Assembly: GCA_023053545.1 (NCBI GenBank)
Contig: JAKZAN010000007.1
Span: 8,680,001 to 8,744,000, forward strand
Length of the DNA: 64,000 nucleotides
From: Lepidurus packardi
Taxonomy: Eukaryota > Arthropoda > Branchiopoda > Notostraca > Triopsidae
Direction of reading: 5' to 3'
The notes under the pieces are model-generated. The model had not been told where the DNA came from and made no database searches. It saw only the letters and a list, made by a program, of their open reading frames with translations. How positions within the stretch are numbered: the stretch's first letter is position 1; every line of letters begins with the position of its first letter. Below, piece after piece: positions 21,361 to 32,841 of the stretch. A program made the position numbers and the translations under genes.

Positions 21361-22399
21361 CTAGTAATGATACGTAGTTTTAAGATTTTTTTAAATACGT
21401 AATTATAGTAGTGTTTTTCTATTTAACGTAATATTTTTTTAATTTAACGTATTTTTTTATAATTCTGTGAATTTCACTTTGTGTATTTTTTATTTATTTA
21501 GTTATTAAGTTTTTTAGTTTTTTTTTACTCGTATTGACTAATTTTTGTATTTATCTTATTTTCTCGATTTCATGTTATTTTATTTGGATTTTGGATTTAT
21601 GTGTATTTAATTTAGTTTACGTATTTTACTTTAGATTATATCTTACTTATTTAATTTCTACCGTAAAGTGCGCCCAAAAAAGACAAAATTGCTCGCGTTT
21701 AAGATATTGAGTTGAAAGAACAATACGTTATTAGCCTGGCTAATACACATCGTTGCGTTAATGCACGAGGGATATGTAGTCAAGTATTCCCCTGAAAGTG
21801 ACTGAAAAGCATTCCCCTTTTTTTCGTTGCATGGTAACAATTGCTCCAAGGTAATCGGTACGATCTGGCTGCATTAAAAGGAGGAGGGTGAACAGACTTC
21901 GCTTATTACCATGATAACCAAGTCATAAAAGCAGTGAAAAGGCATCAAGGCCCCCCAATTGGTGCTGATGGCAATCCCTATATGTGCCTAATACATGACC
22001 GCCGACCATGTCGGACTAAAGGCAAAGAAAAGAAAGAGAGAGAGAAAAAGGAGGGACTTTTTGCTTGCTTTTTGCTTGCTTTTTGCAAGGAATGGATTAC
22101 GGAGGGAAACTTTTGGGTTCAGATTCAATTACCATGTACGATGTTGGGGGAGGTTTTGGGTGGGGGCCAGTGGGGGATCAGGATCAAGGGGTGGAGCTAT
22201 AGATGTAAGAAAGAAAGAATATAAAGGGATTCGTCTATCATCTTGGGAAAGTTGGCAGGCAGCAGCATCTCGCCAACTTTTGGTCCCTGTGTGGCGTCAG
22301 AGTAGCCTGAATGAGCTGGTTATTGATGGGTTATCGGCGGAAATGTTTTATATCAATTTCCCCCTTGCGCGATTGCTGCGGTTTATTGTAAAGCCACAA
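21361..22399. other. AT-rich then mixed sequence, no clear gene
   Basis: Positions 21361-21660 are strongly AT-rich. Positions 21934-22447 have two overlapping plus-strand frames with a repeated CTTTTTGCTTG and basic low-complexity peptides; I see no family signal in either. Confidence 0.5.
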
Positions 22400-23130
22400 G
22401 AAAATTTGCGTGGAACAAGCAGTAAGACTAGCTTCCATGGAATGTGATTCTCCAACTTTTTTGGCGAAATTTTTCTTCCACTGCGATTTTCAATACCAGC
22501 AGTTGCCATGCAACCTATTTTTCACTCCCAGTTACATTGGCGCATCCGAAACTTCTCGTTTCAAAAGGAACAATTGCCAGCACAAAAGTACTCTGACTTA
22601 CAATACAGAGCAAAAAATCTAGTTTCTAATGATACGTCACTTTCAATCCTACGCCTTGTACCAACGAAACTATCAAAGATAGAAAAACAAAGACCAAGCG
22701 CCTCGAGTCACGCTACGACACGTCGGTGACGTCGCGCCCCAAAACTTCAAACGCCAATAACTCGCGAACGGTTGACCCGAAAAAATTCGAACAAAGTGCA
22801 TAGTTCCTAACCTAGACTACCAGCACCCGTGCAGTTAAGTTATCCCCTCCAAAGCTTCTAGTTTGGAAAGGACAATTGCCAGCACAAACTTACAATACAG
22901 AGCAAAAAATCTAGTTTCTAATGATACGTCACTTTCAATCCTACGCCTTGTAGTACCGAAACTAGCCAAGGTAGAAAAAGAAAGACCAAGCGCCTGGAGT
23001 CACGCTACGACACGTCGGTGACGTCACGCCCAAAACTTCAAACTTCAAACCCCAATAACTCGCGAACGGTTGACCCGAAACAATTCGAACAAACTGCAAC
23101 AAACTTTTCTCTTAACCTAACCTATCAGCA
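22400..23130. repeat. R1 element: left arm plus two about 292-bp units
   Basis: A left arm (about 22402-22610; key words GGCGAAATTTTTCTTCCACT, GGAACAATTGCCAGCACAAA, CTTACAATACAGAGCAAAAA) matches the arm at 59880-60080. It leads into the left box AAAAAATCTAGTTTCTAATG at 22614, repeated at 22906. Forward CRE boxes are at 22727 (TGACGTCG) and 23019 (TGACGTCA), each followed by AATAACTCGCGAACGGTTGA. Short CCTAACCTA words occur at the unit ends. Confidence 0.88.
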
Positions 23131-23364
23131 CCCATGCAAATCTCCTCGACATGTTATTATTTTGGGTTCGCTATTACCCTTGTAAGCTACCATGGTTTGC
23201 CTGTTCGGCAACCGTTTTCATCTCTTCTTAATAGTTTATGCAAATCTAAACACTGCATCATGAATTTTGCTTGTCGACAGGGAAATAAATTAGGGCTTTG
23301 AAACATGGAATCTAACTCAAAACAACCTTGCTAAATTTTTTTTTCTTCTCGTTTTTTATTATAG
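23131..23364. other. Non-repetitive spacer
   Basis: No gene or repeat was found. The last 30 bases form a T-rich tract ending ATTATAG, which could act as an acceptor for the next feature. Confidence 0.45.
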
Positions 23365-23593
23365 GCGTGCCTTCCCAAACCCGGATCCAACATTGCTATT
23401 ATTATTTTATTTATTTTTTTGGTAACACGCTCCAGAATCTGCTTTCATACCGAAAACATTCGAAGAGAATGGACCGTTCGATCCATGAGCCTGATTATGG
23501 GAAACCTTTTTGAACAACTGGCCGGTTCCATCAAGATGCGCCCTTTGACCTTTGGCAACGCCTGGCAGAAGATCCTTGGGGCGTCATGCAAGG
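23365..23593 (+). CDS. Possible exon, weak Arf-GTPase-like N-terminus
   Basis: The stretch lies between a pyrimidine-rich acceptor (ATTATAG at 23358-23364) and a consensus donor (AAGG|GTAAGT, GT at 23594). An ATG at 23497 opens a frame that starts MGNLFEQLAGSIKMR and continues through LTFG and WQKIL to the donor. An MGN start (N-myristoylation), a short amphipathic helix, then MR and a hydrophobic strand is the layout of Arf-family small GTPase N-termini. The GxxxxGK[ST] P-loop that must follow is absent here, so this is at best a decayed copy and may be coincidence. If the frame is read through the donor it stays open for 22 more codons to a stop at about 23661. A second acceptor (TTTTATAG) lies 33 bases downstream. 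Confidence 0.18.
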
Positions 23594-24225
23594 GTAAGTC
23601 AGTTTTTCATTGTTCCTCTTTTATAGATCACCCACGAGCCACGACCCGTTCCGTCGTGCTCTAAGCATCGACCGTCTTCCTTTGCTTAACTTGAGGCATC
23701 GAAGAAAAGACCCAATACTTGTTCCTTCGCCTCTCCTGTCTGGAAGACTCGTCACATCTTCTTAATCATGACGGGGCAAAAGCAAAGCGCGTTTTTCCCC
23801 TCCTTGCCCGCTCTTCCCGTATGCCAATACCGCTTAGGCAAATGTCCCGGAAAGATTGTCCTGATGGCAACCTAAGAAAACCCGACCCGCTCTTTTCATC
23901 TCGCAGCTTTCAGTAAGGAAAAGCGTTCGCTCCCCGGTTTATCCCCTTGTAATAACCCTTTGGGAAGGATTTCTTAACTTTGATTCAAGCAGCCTTTTAA
24001 AAAAAAAAAATAAAAAAAAAAAGAGATTTCCCTTTTAGAATCGGGCGAAGGATTTATGGATTAGAAGAGCTGTTTCGCTGGGATATATGCATGTTTTGAT
24101 TTATTCCTACAACAATTATTTTGATTTATTCCTACAACTACACCATTAGTGAGAAAGAAAAAAACGAGGAACGCAATTCATTCCGCTTCGTCGACTAAAA
24201 AAAGTTACAAATTTGACATATTTTA
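23594..24225. other. Non-repetitive sequence, no clear gene
   Basis: Nothing recognisable is seen. A runs are at 23999-24022 (interrupted), and a doubled TTTGATTTATTCCTACAAC is at about 24095-24135. Confidence 0.5.
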
Positions 24226-24910
24226 CTGGACTACTACAAGTCCATAACTTCTACAAGTACAAGTCTACAAGTACATAACTACAAGTACATAACTACAAGT
24301 ACAGGTCTACAAGTACATAACTTAACCTTAACCTAACCTTATATTCCATACACTGGGCACTAGTTACTAAGCCAATTTCTGTGTGGTACGTCAAGTGTCA
24401 GTACGTTGTACTGGATGTACTTCTTTGAGCGCATAACTACAAGTACATAACTACAAGTACAGGTCTACAAGTACATAACTTAACCTTAAGCTAACCTTAT
24501 ATTCCATACACTGGGCACTAGTTACTAAGCCAATTTCTGTGTGGTACGTCAAGTGTCAGTACGTTGTACTGGATGTACTCAACGTTGTACTGGATGTACT
24601 TATTTGAGCGCATAACTACAAGTACATAACTACAAGTACAGGTCTACAAGTACAGGTCTACAAGTACATAACTACAACTACAGGTCTACAAGTACATAAC
24701 TACAAGTACAGGTCTAAAAGTACATAACTTAACCTTAACCTAATTAGGTTAAGGTTAAGTGTATGTAAGGTTAAGTGCATGGAATATAAGGTTAACCTTA
24801 TATTCCATACACTGGGCACTAGTTACTAAGCCAATTCCTGTGTGGTACGTCAAGTGTCAGTACGTTGTACTGGATGTACTCAACGTTGTACTGGATGTAC
24901 TTCATTGAGC
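24226..24910. repeat. Nested array of TACAAGTACATAACTACAAG units with palindromes
   Basis: Short units (TACAAGTACATAACTACAAG, TACAAGTACAGGTC) alternate with an about 100-bp segment found three times (CACTGGGCACTAGTTACTAA at about 24354, 24513 and 24813), each ending GTTGTACTGGATGTACTT. Telomere-like TTAACCTTAACCTAACCTTA joins them. The third copy has an inverted junction that makes a 34-bp perfect palindrome at 24727-24760 and a 30-bp perfect palindrome at 24779-24808. Confidence 0.9.
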
Positions 24911-26399
24911 GCAGCTGGGGGAATATAATAAGAATCCAAGCTTGCGGGTCCTTGGGTCAGCAACTTCGATCTCTGAGCTTTTCTTGTCGAGGAAATGGAA
25001 AAATAAGAGAATAAGTAACAGAAAACGTGGCCTTCTTTTGGCTGTAGACACAACGCAGATCACGGCACCGTTAGGAACTGTGATCTGCGAACGTTTTCTT
25101 CCTGTCATGTTACCACATAATGGCATCAACTGATCCGCTTTGGGCTTTCCTTTTGGAGGGAAGGCGTACCAGGACAAGCTGAGGTCAAAAAGAGCATCGC
25201 AGGATCAACTTAAACTTTAGCCTTTAACGTAGTTAAAGAGAGCACACACACACACACACAAACCGCCTTATCGCCCCAACTGTCAAGCACAGAAATAAGT
25301 GATTCGTTTTTAAGCTAAACGTTGGGGGCGTTGGTGAATGCAAACTTGGCGTGTTCGCGGGGTTAGATGGGAATGCTAAAGTAGTTTTCAGCTTGACGAA
25401 TATGTGCTTTCCATGAGTGATAGATGTGAGAGGTTAAAACCTTTGCCTGAAAAGCGTTGCGGTTAGTACCAGAGGATATGGGGTCTCCCATAAGCAAGCC
25501 CATAAGTCATGAGCCGAACATGAAACGTTCCTTTCCAGCTCGCCTGGTGTGCTAAAAGTAACACCAAGGTTCATTAATTAGAGGAAACAAGGAGAGACAG
25601 CGAAAAAGGCGTCAACTCCACAATAGTAGGCTACAAATGAGCTCTATTTCTATAATTAATAAGACTAATAATAGCGTTAATAAAGAGGACATGGAGTTGT
25701 GACGAAATACAATTTTTGTACCCTTTTAACAGCGTAGAACTGGATCCAAGGCTTTGCACTGTGTTCTTTTTCATTGTTGCTATGATCAATAGGAAGGGGA
25801 GGAAGGTTCTCGATTTCCTTTCACGCCCTTATCAGAATTTCATTGTTGGTTACACAATCCCTATAGAATGGTTTCACCATCCCTATAGAATGTACCGCAA
25901 AGTGTCTATTTTCACGCCTAGAACTCAACTTTGATTCAAATAGTTAGGATTATCTTCCATTTATCTGAGTATTTATACAACGAGTGTACTTAAAATCCTG
26001 TAGCAAGAGATCCTGTAGATTGAGAGTTTCTACGTTAATTATAGGAATACTTCTATAAAACACATTGTAATTTTGAGAAGCATTTCCTATTTTAGAAGAT
26101 TGTTTTAGATGTTTTAGAAGATTTTTTTCGATTACACCGGCCTATAAGCTTGTGTTCGAATTCAATTCGAATGGAATTCGGGCGGAATTAAATTAGCCCT
26201 TTTTTTTATTGATTTAGCCCTTAAATACGGCACCAGTTGACAGAAAAAAGATAATTAGAACAATTAAAAGAATAGTTTCAAAAGAATAATAATGTTTTGA
26301 GAATATTTTTTGGTACAGTCATAATTATAATAGTGTTCCAAAATAAACGTGTAAAACGTTCGACATTATGTTGACATTCAACGAGAACACTCTACAAAA
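24911..26399. other. Non-repetitive sequence, no clear gene
   Basis: A CA microsatellite is at about 25243-25260. A short inverted pair, GCAGATCACGGCACCGTTAG facing GGAACTGTGATCTGCG, is at about 25056-25090. Frames are short and unrecognised. Confidence 0.5.
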
Positions 26400-26695
26400 T
26401 CATTTAGCTGAACAAAATAATTAATAAAATAAAAAATTGAAAATTTCAAGAAGATTTGAATAAAGAAGATTGGAGTATCACATCCAATCCAATAATCTAA
26501 AGAATAATTGTAAACGAAGTTTCTTATCATGCGACGAAAGCTAACCGAAATAATGAAAAAAATAAAAAATTGAGAATTTCAAGAAGAATTGAATTTCATT
26601 TGAATTGAGTAAAGTTCATGATTAGAGTCTCACATTCAATCCAATAATCTAAAGAATAATTGTAAAAGAAGTTTTTTATCATGCTACGATTACTG
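26400..26695. repeat. About 130-bp unit, two diverged copies
   Basis: AAAATAAAAAATTGAAAATT (about 26428) and AAAATAAAAAATTGAGAATT (about 26560) start units that share TTCAAGAAGA, CACATCCAATCCAATAATCT and AAAGAATAATTGTAAA before a TATCATGC end. Confidence 0.85.
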
Positions 26696-28214
26696 GTTTC
26701 AGTTCAAAAGGACGGGATAAAATTAAACATAAAAATTTAGTTTATTTCGTTTAGTTTAGTTTAGTTTAGTTTGCCAGTTAGTTTCTTAAGACGAGGAGAA
26801 GCTCTTGAAAGACAATGTTGATGAAAATTAGAGTTTATTGGGCATTCAAGGTCTTTGTGATTAAGGGCAAGCTGCCAAGCTGTAATCCTGTAATAAATGG
26901 AGCATTACTGTTTAGTACTGTCCTAGGTGATGTCTCTAGCAAGGTTTGTTCCCCCTTTTTAGGCGCCAGAGCTTTTCTTTGTGTATAAGAATATCCGATT
27001 AATGACGCTGGTGCCCGACAGTACCTTCTCCGTGTCACGGCGGCATTGTTGGACGGTAATTGCTATATCAACAGGGATATACGACGGGAACCAGGACGGG
27101 GGGAGGGTAAACCTTTAGCAGGGAATCCAAAACCGAATTATCGTTCCCAACACGTGGAGAATAAGGGGAGGGGTGGGAGAAGCAGATGACGGGGTTTCTA
27201 CACTTTACTTCTGGATTTGGACACGTATCCACGTATCGCCTCTATTGATGGTCGGCAATACAGCCATGTTTTATTGTTCTCCCAGCGTCAAAAGTCGTTT
27301 GTGGAAGAGTGTAGAGCCGTTTGCAAATGATTGGAGCAAAAGCACAGCAAAAGTATAGCCAAAGCAAGCCAAAGCACAGCCAAAGGGTCGTTTCTATGCA
27401 TTGCAAACATGGAGACATGGATACACGGATGCATGGAGCAGATTGCGTGGTACACGATTTCGTATGCCAACCCAAAGCTCCTTTCTTACCTTTTCAACTT
27501 GAAGTATTCCCTGACGGAGAAGTTTTCTTGGCCCCGGGACTTCTTGCCGACGTTGCACACTTCTCAGCAACAGGCAAAACGAACGGGAGTCAAGCTTTCG
27601 TGCCAAAAACCCTTTCTGTGGCATGTTCTTGCTGTAATTGCAGAGTTCTTGTCGTCGCTGGGTTCCAGAAAATGTGCATACTTGCACTGTTTACCTGGTC
27701 CCCCGGTTTCGAAACGGTTTCAAAAGTATTGCTTTCCATTCCGTTTTGGCATTTGGGGGGGGAAACGAAATGAAACGTAATACTTGTACCACCTGAACTA
27801 AGATCTTTTTCAGGTTGGGGGGTTCTTAGTTTCTGGCCATTCTGGGAAAGCATGGGGGGCGTGTTGCAGAATTGAGATCAACTTATCGTCCGATTTGTAA
27901 TTAGCGTATCAACTTGCAAGTGTTGCTGGGTGTAATTGAGGCTTTTGGCAGAGGTACTTCAGAATTCGAACCCATACTACCCCCCCCCCCCCCCCACTTT
28001 ACCCACTGTGCTCTTGGAAGAGGCGAGTACAGAGGGGCTTATTTCTTTGTATTTCTTTGAGGGGACTTGCCATGGAAATCCGGGGCCCACGTGATGGTTA
28101 GGTCTGCCTTTCGTTATAATTTTTGCACCTTGGAGTGAATTTCGTGTATAGACAGTATGCCTTAGCAACATAACCGGGGTTTTACACGCGATTCTACCAA
28201 GAGGGGACTCTTGG
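26696..28214. other. Non-repetitive sequence with overlapping frames, no clear gene
   Basis: A TTTAGTTTAG microrepeat is at about 26745-26770. Between 27321 and 27780 two plus-strand frames of about 150 codons and one minus-strand frame of 97 codons overlap, so at most one could be real. Microrepeats AGCAAAAGCACAGCAAAAGT (27343) account for one start. A C run is at 27981-27997. No family is recognised. Confidence 0.45.
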
Positions 28215-29240
28215 CATTTTATTTGTATTTTTCCCATTTTATTTTCACTATTTTTTTATTTTTTTTTTAAATTCATTTGTTTGGAATAGTAAACAGTCGA
28301 AAGAACGTTCGAGATTGCGTCAAAGAAGCGTTAAAGTGTTAGCATTTTATGTTAATTTCCATTTATTTTATTTTCATTTAAGTTTACTTTGCTTGGAGTC
28401 TTAAAAATCCGTCTTTGTGTGTTATTTGTATTTTTCCCATTTTATTTTCACTATTTTTTATATATATTTTTACATTTATTTTGTTTGGAATATTAAACAG
28501 TCGAAAGAACGTTCGAGATTGCGTCAAAGAAGCGTTAAGGAGTTATCATTTTATGTTAATTTCTATTTATTTTATTTTCATTTAGTTTAGTTTGTTTAGT
28601 CTTAAAAATCCGTCTTTGCGTGTAATTGTATTTTTCCCATTTTTTTTTCACTATTTTTTATATATTTTTTAAATTTATTTTTTTTGAAATGGTAAAAAGT
28701 CGAAAGAACGTTCGAGATTGCGTCAAAGAAGCGTTAAAGAGTTAACATTTTATGTTAATTTCCATTTAGTTTAGTTTGTTTGGAGTCTTAAAAATCCGTC
28801 TTTGCACGTTACCACACGTTAACGTTGCACGTTACGTCTTTGTACGTTTTTCCCATTTTATTTTCATTATTTTTTATATATTTTTTTAAAATTAATTTTG
28901 TTTGGAATAGTAAAAAGTCGAAAGAACGTTCGAGATTGCGTCAAAGAAGCGTTAAAAAGTTATCATTTTATGTTAATTTCTATTTATTTTATTTTCATTT
29001 AGTTTAGTTTGTTTAGTCTTAAAAATCCGTCTTTGTGTGTTATTTGTATTTTTCCCATTCTATTTTCACTATTTTTTATATATATTTTTACATTTATTTT
29101 GTTTGGAATGGTAAAAAGTCGAAAGAACGTTCGAGATTGCGTCAAAGAAGCGTTAAAGAGTTAATATTTTATGTTAATTTCCATTTTAGTTTATTTTCAT
29201 TTAGTTTAGTTTGTTTGGAGGGTTAAACAGTCAAAGAAGC
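28215..29240. repeat. About 200-bp tandem repeat, 5 copies plus a partial
   Basis: TCGAAAGAACGTTCGAGATT recurs at 28297, 28501, 28700, 28919 and 29119, with a partial end near 29229. Units also share TTTTCCCATTTTATTTTCAC, GCGTCAAAGAAGCGTTAA, ATGTTAATTTC and CTTAAAAATCCGTCTTTG. The third-to-fourth interval is 219 bp because of an about 25-bp insertion (CACGTTAACGTTGCACGTTA). Confidence 0.94.
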
Positions 29241-29934
29241 GTTAAGGAATGAGTAGATGCCTTCGTTTTTTAAAGTTATGTGCGGGAAAGGAAAAGAAGG
29301 GAGACGTGTTGGTTTTTATTCGATTTGGCAATGTTAGTGCGTGATTTATAGGGCATTATAGAAGGGTTATTGCGGGGAAGAGTGTGTGTTTCGCCAACGT
29401 GGAACTAGCTAGCACCACCACTTCTTCCCCGTTTTTGCTTTGGTTTGCTGGTTTCGAATCAAGTCCCAAAAGTAAACGCAAAGTTATTCCGAACGGTATT
29501 CCAGCTTTCTGCTCCCAAGATTTGCCGGGACGTGAACTTCGTGGTTGAGTAGCCGGAGCTGTTGAGCCCAAGTAGGCTACAAGACCCCACGACTCGTTGG
29601 ACGTGTGGAAGAGAAGGTTCAGTTCAGTTCAGTTCAGTCTCTCTCTTCTCCTCTCTATCTCTACCTCTGTCTTTCTCAAGTCCGTGTTGGACTGAAGCGT
29701 GACTCGGTGCCCCAAAGGCGTGCTGACTTTGACTTCACCTAACGAACTAACCGGTATTCGGTTGCAGAACTTAGTTCTTTTTCAATATTCATCGACTTTT
29801 TTTTTTATTGGGGAGGGGGGTAACAAAAGTTCATTTTTCTCGTTCGCGTCCCATTTAGGAAATGAACGGTACATGGAAAATTATCTGGAAACCTTAATAG
29901 TCCGTTTTTTTTCCCGATCCAAGATCCAGTTCAG
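29241..29934. other. Non-repetitive sequence, no clear gene
   Basis: GTTCA pentamers (GGTTCAGTTCAGTTCAGTTC at 29609 onward) precede a CT-rich stretch at 29640-29680. No RNA or protein gene was recognised. Confidence 0.5.
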
Positions 29935-30520
29935 AAGCAGAAGAGCTACTTCAACAATCAATCTACACGGAATGGGCTATTTTTTATTTTTTTTTGAGGA
30001 GGCAAGAGTAGAAGTCAACTCAAGAACAGGAATAAAAAGAATATAAATACAAGAAAAGACACGAAAAATAAAAGCCAATAAAGAAATCAATCTACACGGA
30101 ATGGGATATTTTTGTATTTTTTTTTGAGGAGGCAAGAGTAGAAGTAAACTCAAGAACATTGTTGTGAATTTGATTGCTTTCTTGTATCATTTGCTTTTCC
30201 CGCCCCATTTTGTACCCTCTTGCATCTTTCTGGACCAAGGGTGCAAGGGGTTGGTAGCCCTGCCGTTTTTCCTGTTCTCGCCCTCTCGCCGATTCCCATG
30301 TGACTAGCTATAGTTTGTAGCAACGTTTCCTTTTAATAAATTCTGACGATTTTACAAGACCTCTGTTTCTAGTGATTGTATCAAGTTGGACAAGGCCCTT
30401 ACCCCAAACCTCAACACACAACGCAGGCCTCATTTTATTCCCATACTTTATAAGAAATTCACGTCAAACATGAATAGAATATAAATACAAGAAAAGAGAC
30501 GAAAATAAAAGCCAATAAAG
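29935..30520. repeat. Dispersed 130-bp repeat, two copies plus a fragment
   Basis: CAATCTACACGGAATGGG starts copies at about 29958 and 30088, each running through a T run into GAGGAGGCAAGAGTAGAAGT. The segment GAATATAAATACAAGAAAAG with AAAGCCAATAAAGAAA follows copy one (about 30038) and recurs alone at about 30476. Confidence 0.85.
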
Positions 30521-31035
30521 AAAATCTTGACCTAGTAACTTACTTCCAAACCTGGCGAGTCGTTCCCACGTCTTAGCCATCTTAGCAACGAATAGAACCC
30601 AAAAACCAAGCTAACAATGGGACTGCACTTATGGATGTCGCTCTTCGGAGAAAGACTTTCCTAAGCTATTGGTTTGAGCGGTTGGTGAATTAGAACAGCA
30701 AACATAGCGCTCGCCAAAGTCTTTGTGTCGGATACAAAACGCCACAAAAAGGTACCAAAGAGGAAAGAAGTCGCAATTTGCACGGTACGACGCTAAAGAA
30801 AGGAACGCTAAAGGAAAGGACAAACACGCGGAAAGTTGGAGGAACATACCGGATATTCAGATTAACCGATTCGTCAAGCTTGTTTTTTTCCAGCAATACT
30901 CCAACAAGGAAATAAGATAGAATTCCTCCTTTGCCTAGGAAAACGCATGCAATATGCCAAAACGTCGAATTTGTGTCATCTGATAGCCGCTTTCTACAAA
31001 GAAATAATGGTAGAAATGGAAAATCAAACAAACTT
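30521..31035. other. Non-repetitive sequence, no clear gene
   Basis: No repeats are seen before the M1 terminal repeat. The overlapping minus-strand frame of 170 codons at 30690-31202 runs into M1 sequence and is not supported as a gene. Confidence 0.45.
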
Positions 31036-31677
31036 ACGGCTCCTGTATCCCTCAGCTCGGCATAGGCGGCTAACATGGGGAATTGCGGACCAATTTCGTG
31101 AGAAAATCGGTGCATTTTCATGGAAAAATTCTGTGACAGTAATTTTGTAATCTTATAAATTTTAACTTCCATATAGCTTAGCTCGATAAAGGGGATTAGC
31201 ATGGGGAATTTCGGAATAACTTTTTGAGAAAGATTTCATGAAAACTTCAATTCCATGAAAATAATTCTTTGACAGTAATCTTGAGATTGCTCAGGTAGTG
31301 CCCTACCAAATGTAAATTCTTATGTTGAGTAACAAACTAGCAATATGCAAATGAAGTTTGCAACTATGAGAAATACGTGGCCTAAAAATGGCATTTGGTG
31401 GTGTTCTAGCTGGGGACAAAAGAAAACTTTGGTTTGAGATTCCTTTCAAATCTGACAACAGAAAAGCCGTTTCCGAGAAATCTTGTTTCGACTGGTTTTG
31501 GGATATTGTGCTGCTACAGCCATTTGTGATGAAAAGTTGTACTTTTCAAAAGCTAAACAAACCGGCTTATTGGGTTCATTTTTACTTTCTGACGCAAGAC
31601 TTTGGCATAACAATAACAAACACTGGCGCCATCTGTGGCTGTTTCGCAGCAATAAGGTACGGTAGACGGGAGCTCTA
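31036..31677 (+). mobile_element. M1 MITE-like element, copy b, with best 5' terminal repeat
   Basis: The 5' end (TACGGCTCCTGTATCCCTCA then GCTCGG) is the reverse complement, with few differences, of the 3' end (AAGGTACGGTAGACGGGAGC). Inverted similarity may extend outward to CAAACTTA facing TAAGTTTG. About 126 bases inside lies a second 5'-end-like word (CATATAGCTTAGCTCGATAA at 31170), so two elements may be nested or the 5' end duplicated. The body matches other copies, and the 3' part has GGCGCCATCTGTGGCTGTTT. Confidence 0.82.
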
Positions 31678-32142
31678 AGTTTGGAATCTATCAGCCATTT
31701 CAAGCTGAATATGAAGGTTATAATTTAATTGGCAAAAAAAATGTACCAAGAAAGTAACTTGTGAAATTACCAAGATTTATGTTTGCAGGCTGACTTTGGC
31801 GTTAGCGAAATAATCCATGTTTGAATGCAAATTTCTAAAAATAGATAGATTAAGGGCGTGGTTATCTCTCTCTCCTTCATTCTCATTCGCTTTATGTCTC
31901 TCTACCTCTCCAAACGTATTAAAACGGACGCTTGAAATCGTCAGAATGGATCAAGTGGGGAAGGTGACTTGTGGGAGGATGTTCCTAAGGTTTTTGGCTC
32001 GTATGTAGTCATAGCTAACATAGCAACTTAAGATGCTTAATTCTTGGAATGAACATCTGTTTTGGGCGACCCTGGGATAACAGAAGCGGCTTTCTTGAAA
32101 AAACGCAAGACTAGAAAGATAAGAAAGAGGGTGGTAAAGCTT
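31678..32142. other. Non-repetitive sequence, no clear gene
   Basis: No structure could be assigned. A CT-rich stretch lies at 31865-31915. Confidence 0.45.
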
Positions 32143-32181
32143 TATATAAGATAGCCAGAAAGGTAAAAGTAATTCTATAAA
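32143..32181 (+). promoter_or_regulatory. Two TATA-box-like sites upstream of a possible exon
   Basis: TATATAAG is at 32143-32150 and TATAAAGG at 32176-32183. Either would place a start site about 25-35 bases downstream, at about 32175 or 32205, just before the GC-richer stretch that leads to the candidate exon ending at 32736. TATA-like words are common in AT-rich DNA, so support comes only from the position. Confidence 0.25.
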
Positions 32182-32592
32182 GGCAAAAGGGTGGGGAACT
32201 GTTGGCATCGACGTTTGTCTTCCGTTACTTCCTTCCCCGGTCTTGTTCCGCTATCCTGGGGAGATCCGTGCATCGAGTCTCGACGTCGCTGTGCGTTGTT
32301 CGCCCACTGGAGTATGAGCAGTTGCTGTTTCGTTCGAAAAAGGGGAGGGGAGAACGAGGCCAAGCTGCCCGGGCTGTGCTCTGGCTGGTACGGAGCTTAA
32401 TCGAAAAAGCAGTCGAGACCGAGCTGTCGACCCGACAACAACGCTCTCAAGTCCTTAGCAAAGTTACCGCAGGAAAGTGTTCCAGTGTTCTTAAATTCTT
32501 CGAAAACTCTCTAGTGCTTGTGAGTTTCACCAAGCGCCAAGAACAAACTTTTCGAATTATTTTCATTTTAAAAGTTGCCGTTTAAGGAGCAA

Positions 32593-32736
32593 ATGAAGGA
32601 CCTTTTAAACTCGTTAGGAGAACAAATGAAGCGTCGAGTGAACGTTGGCTGCAGTTGGGCTTGCATAAGTATACAAGCTCTGAAAGCCCCGGCAGTTTTT
32701 CAACAGGATTCTCCTCCCAAGCTGGAAACATACAAG
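32593..32736 (+). CDS. Possible first coding exon (48 codons), unrecognised
   Basis: An ATG at 32593 opens a frame reading MKDLLNSLGEQMKRRVNVGC and ending PPKLETYK exactly at a donor (ACAAG|GTAAGC, GT at 32737). The peptide has mixed composition with no low complexity, and the exon length (144) keeps phase 0. The 380 bases upstream are GC-richer than the surroundings and follow two TATA-like sites, which fits a 5' leader. That leader has upstream ATGs and open frames, which weakens the case. If not spliced, the frame runs 34 more codons to a stop at 32841. I recognise no domain, and no second exon could be identified. Confidence 0.28.
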
Positions 32737-32841
32737 GTAAGCGCCCTGAAAAACCCCCAGCAAAGCAACAGCTTGCGATTGTTTTTGTTAGCGGAGGTTC
32801 TTGTTGAGTGGCGTATCCGGGTTCGCGAAACGCATAAGTGA

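Noticed and set aside
24226-24910. Possible CRISPR array from short repeated words
   Set aside because: Words repeat without unique equal-length spacers, and the setting is eukaryotic satellite-like DNA.
27321-27780. Two overlapping plus-strand frames of about 150 codons
   Set aside because: They cannot both be real, their starts fall in a microrepeat, and neither has a known motif.
29440-29475. GGTTTCGAATCAAGTCC resembling a tRNA T arm
   Set aside because: Flanking bases do not form the stem and no other tRNA arms are present.
30690-31202. 170-codon minus-strand frame
   Set aside because: It runs into the M1 element, whose other copies do not keep the frame.
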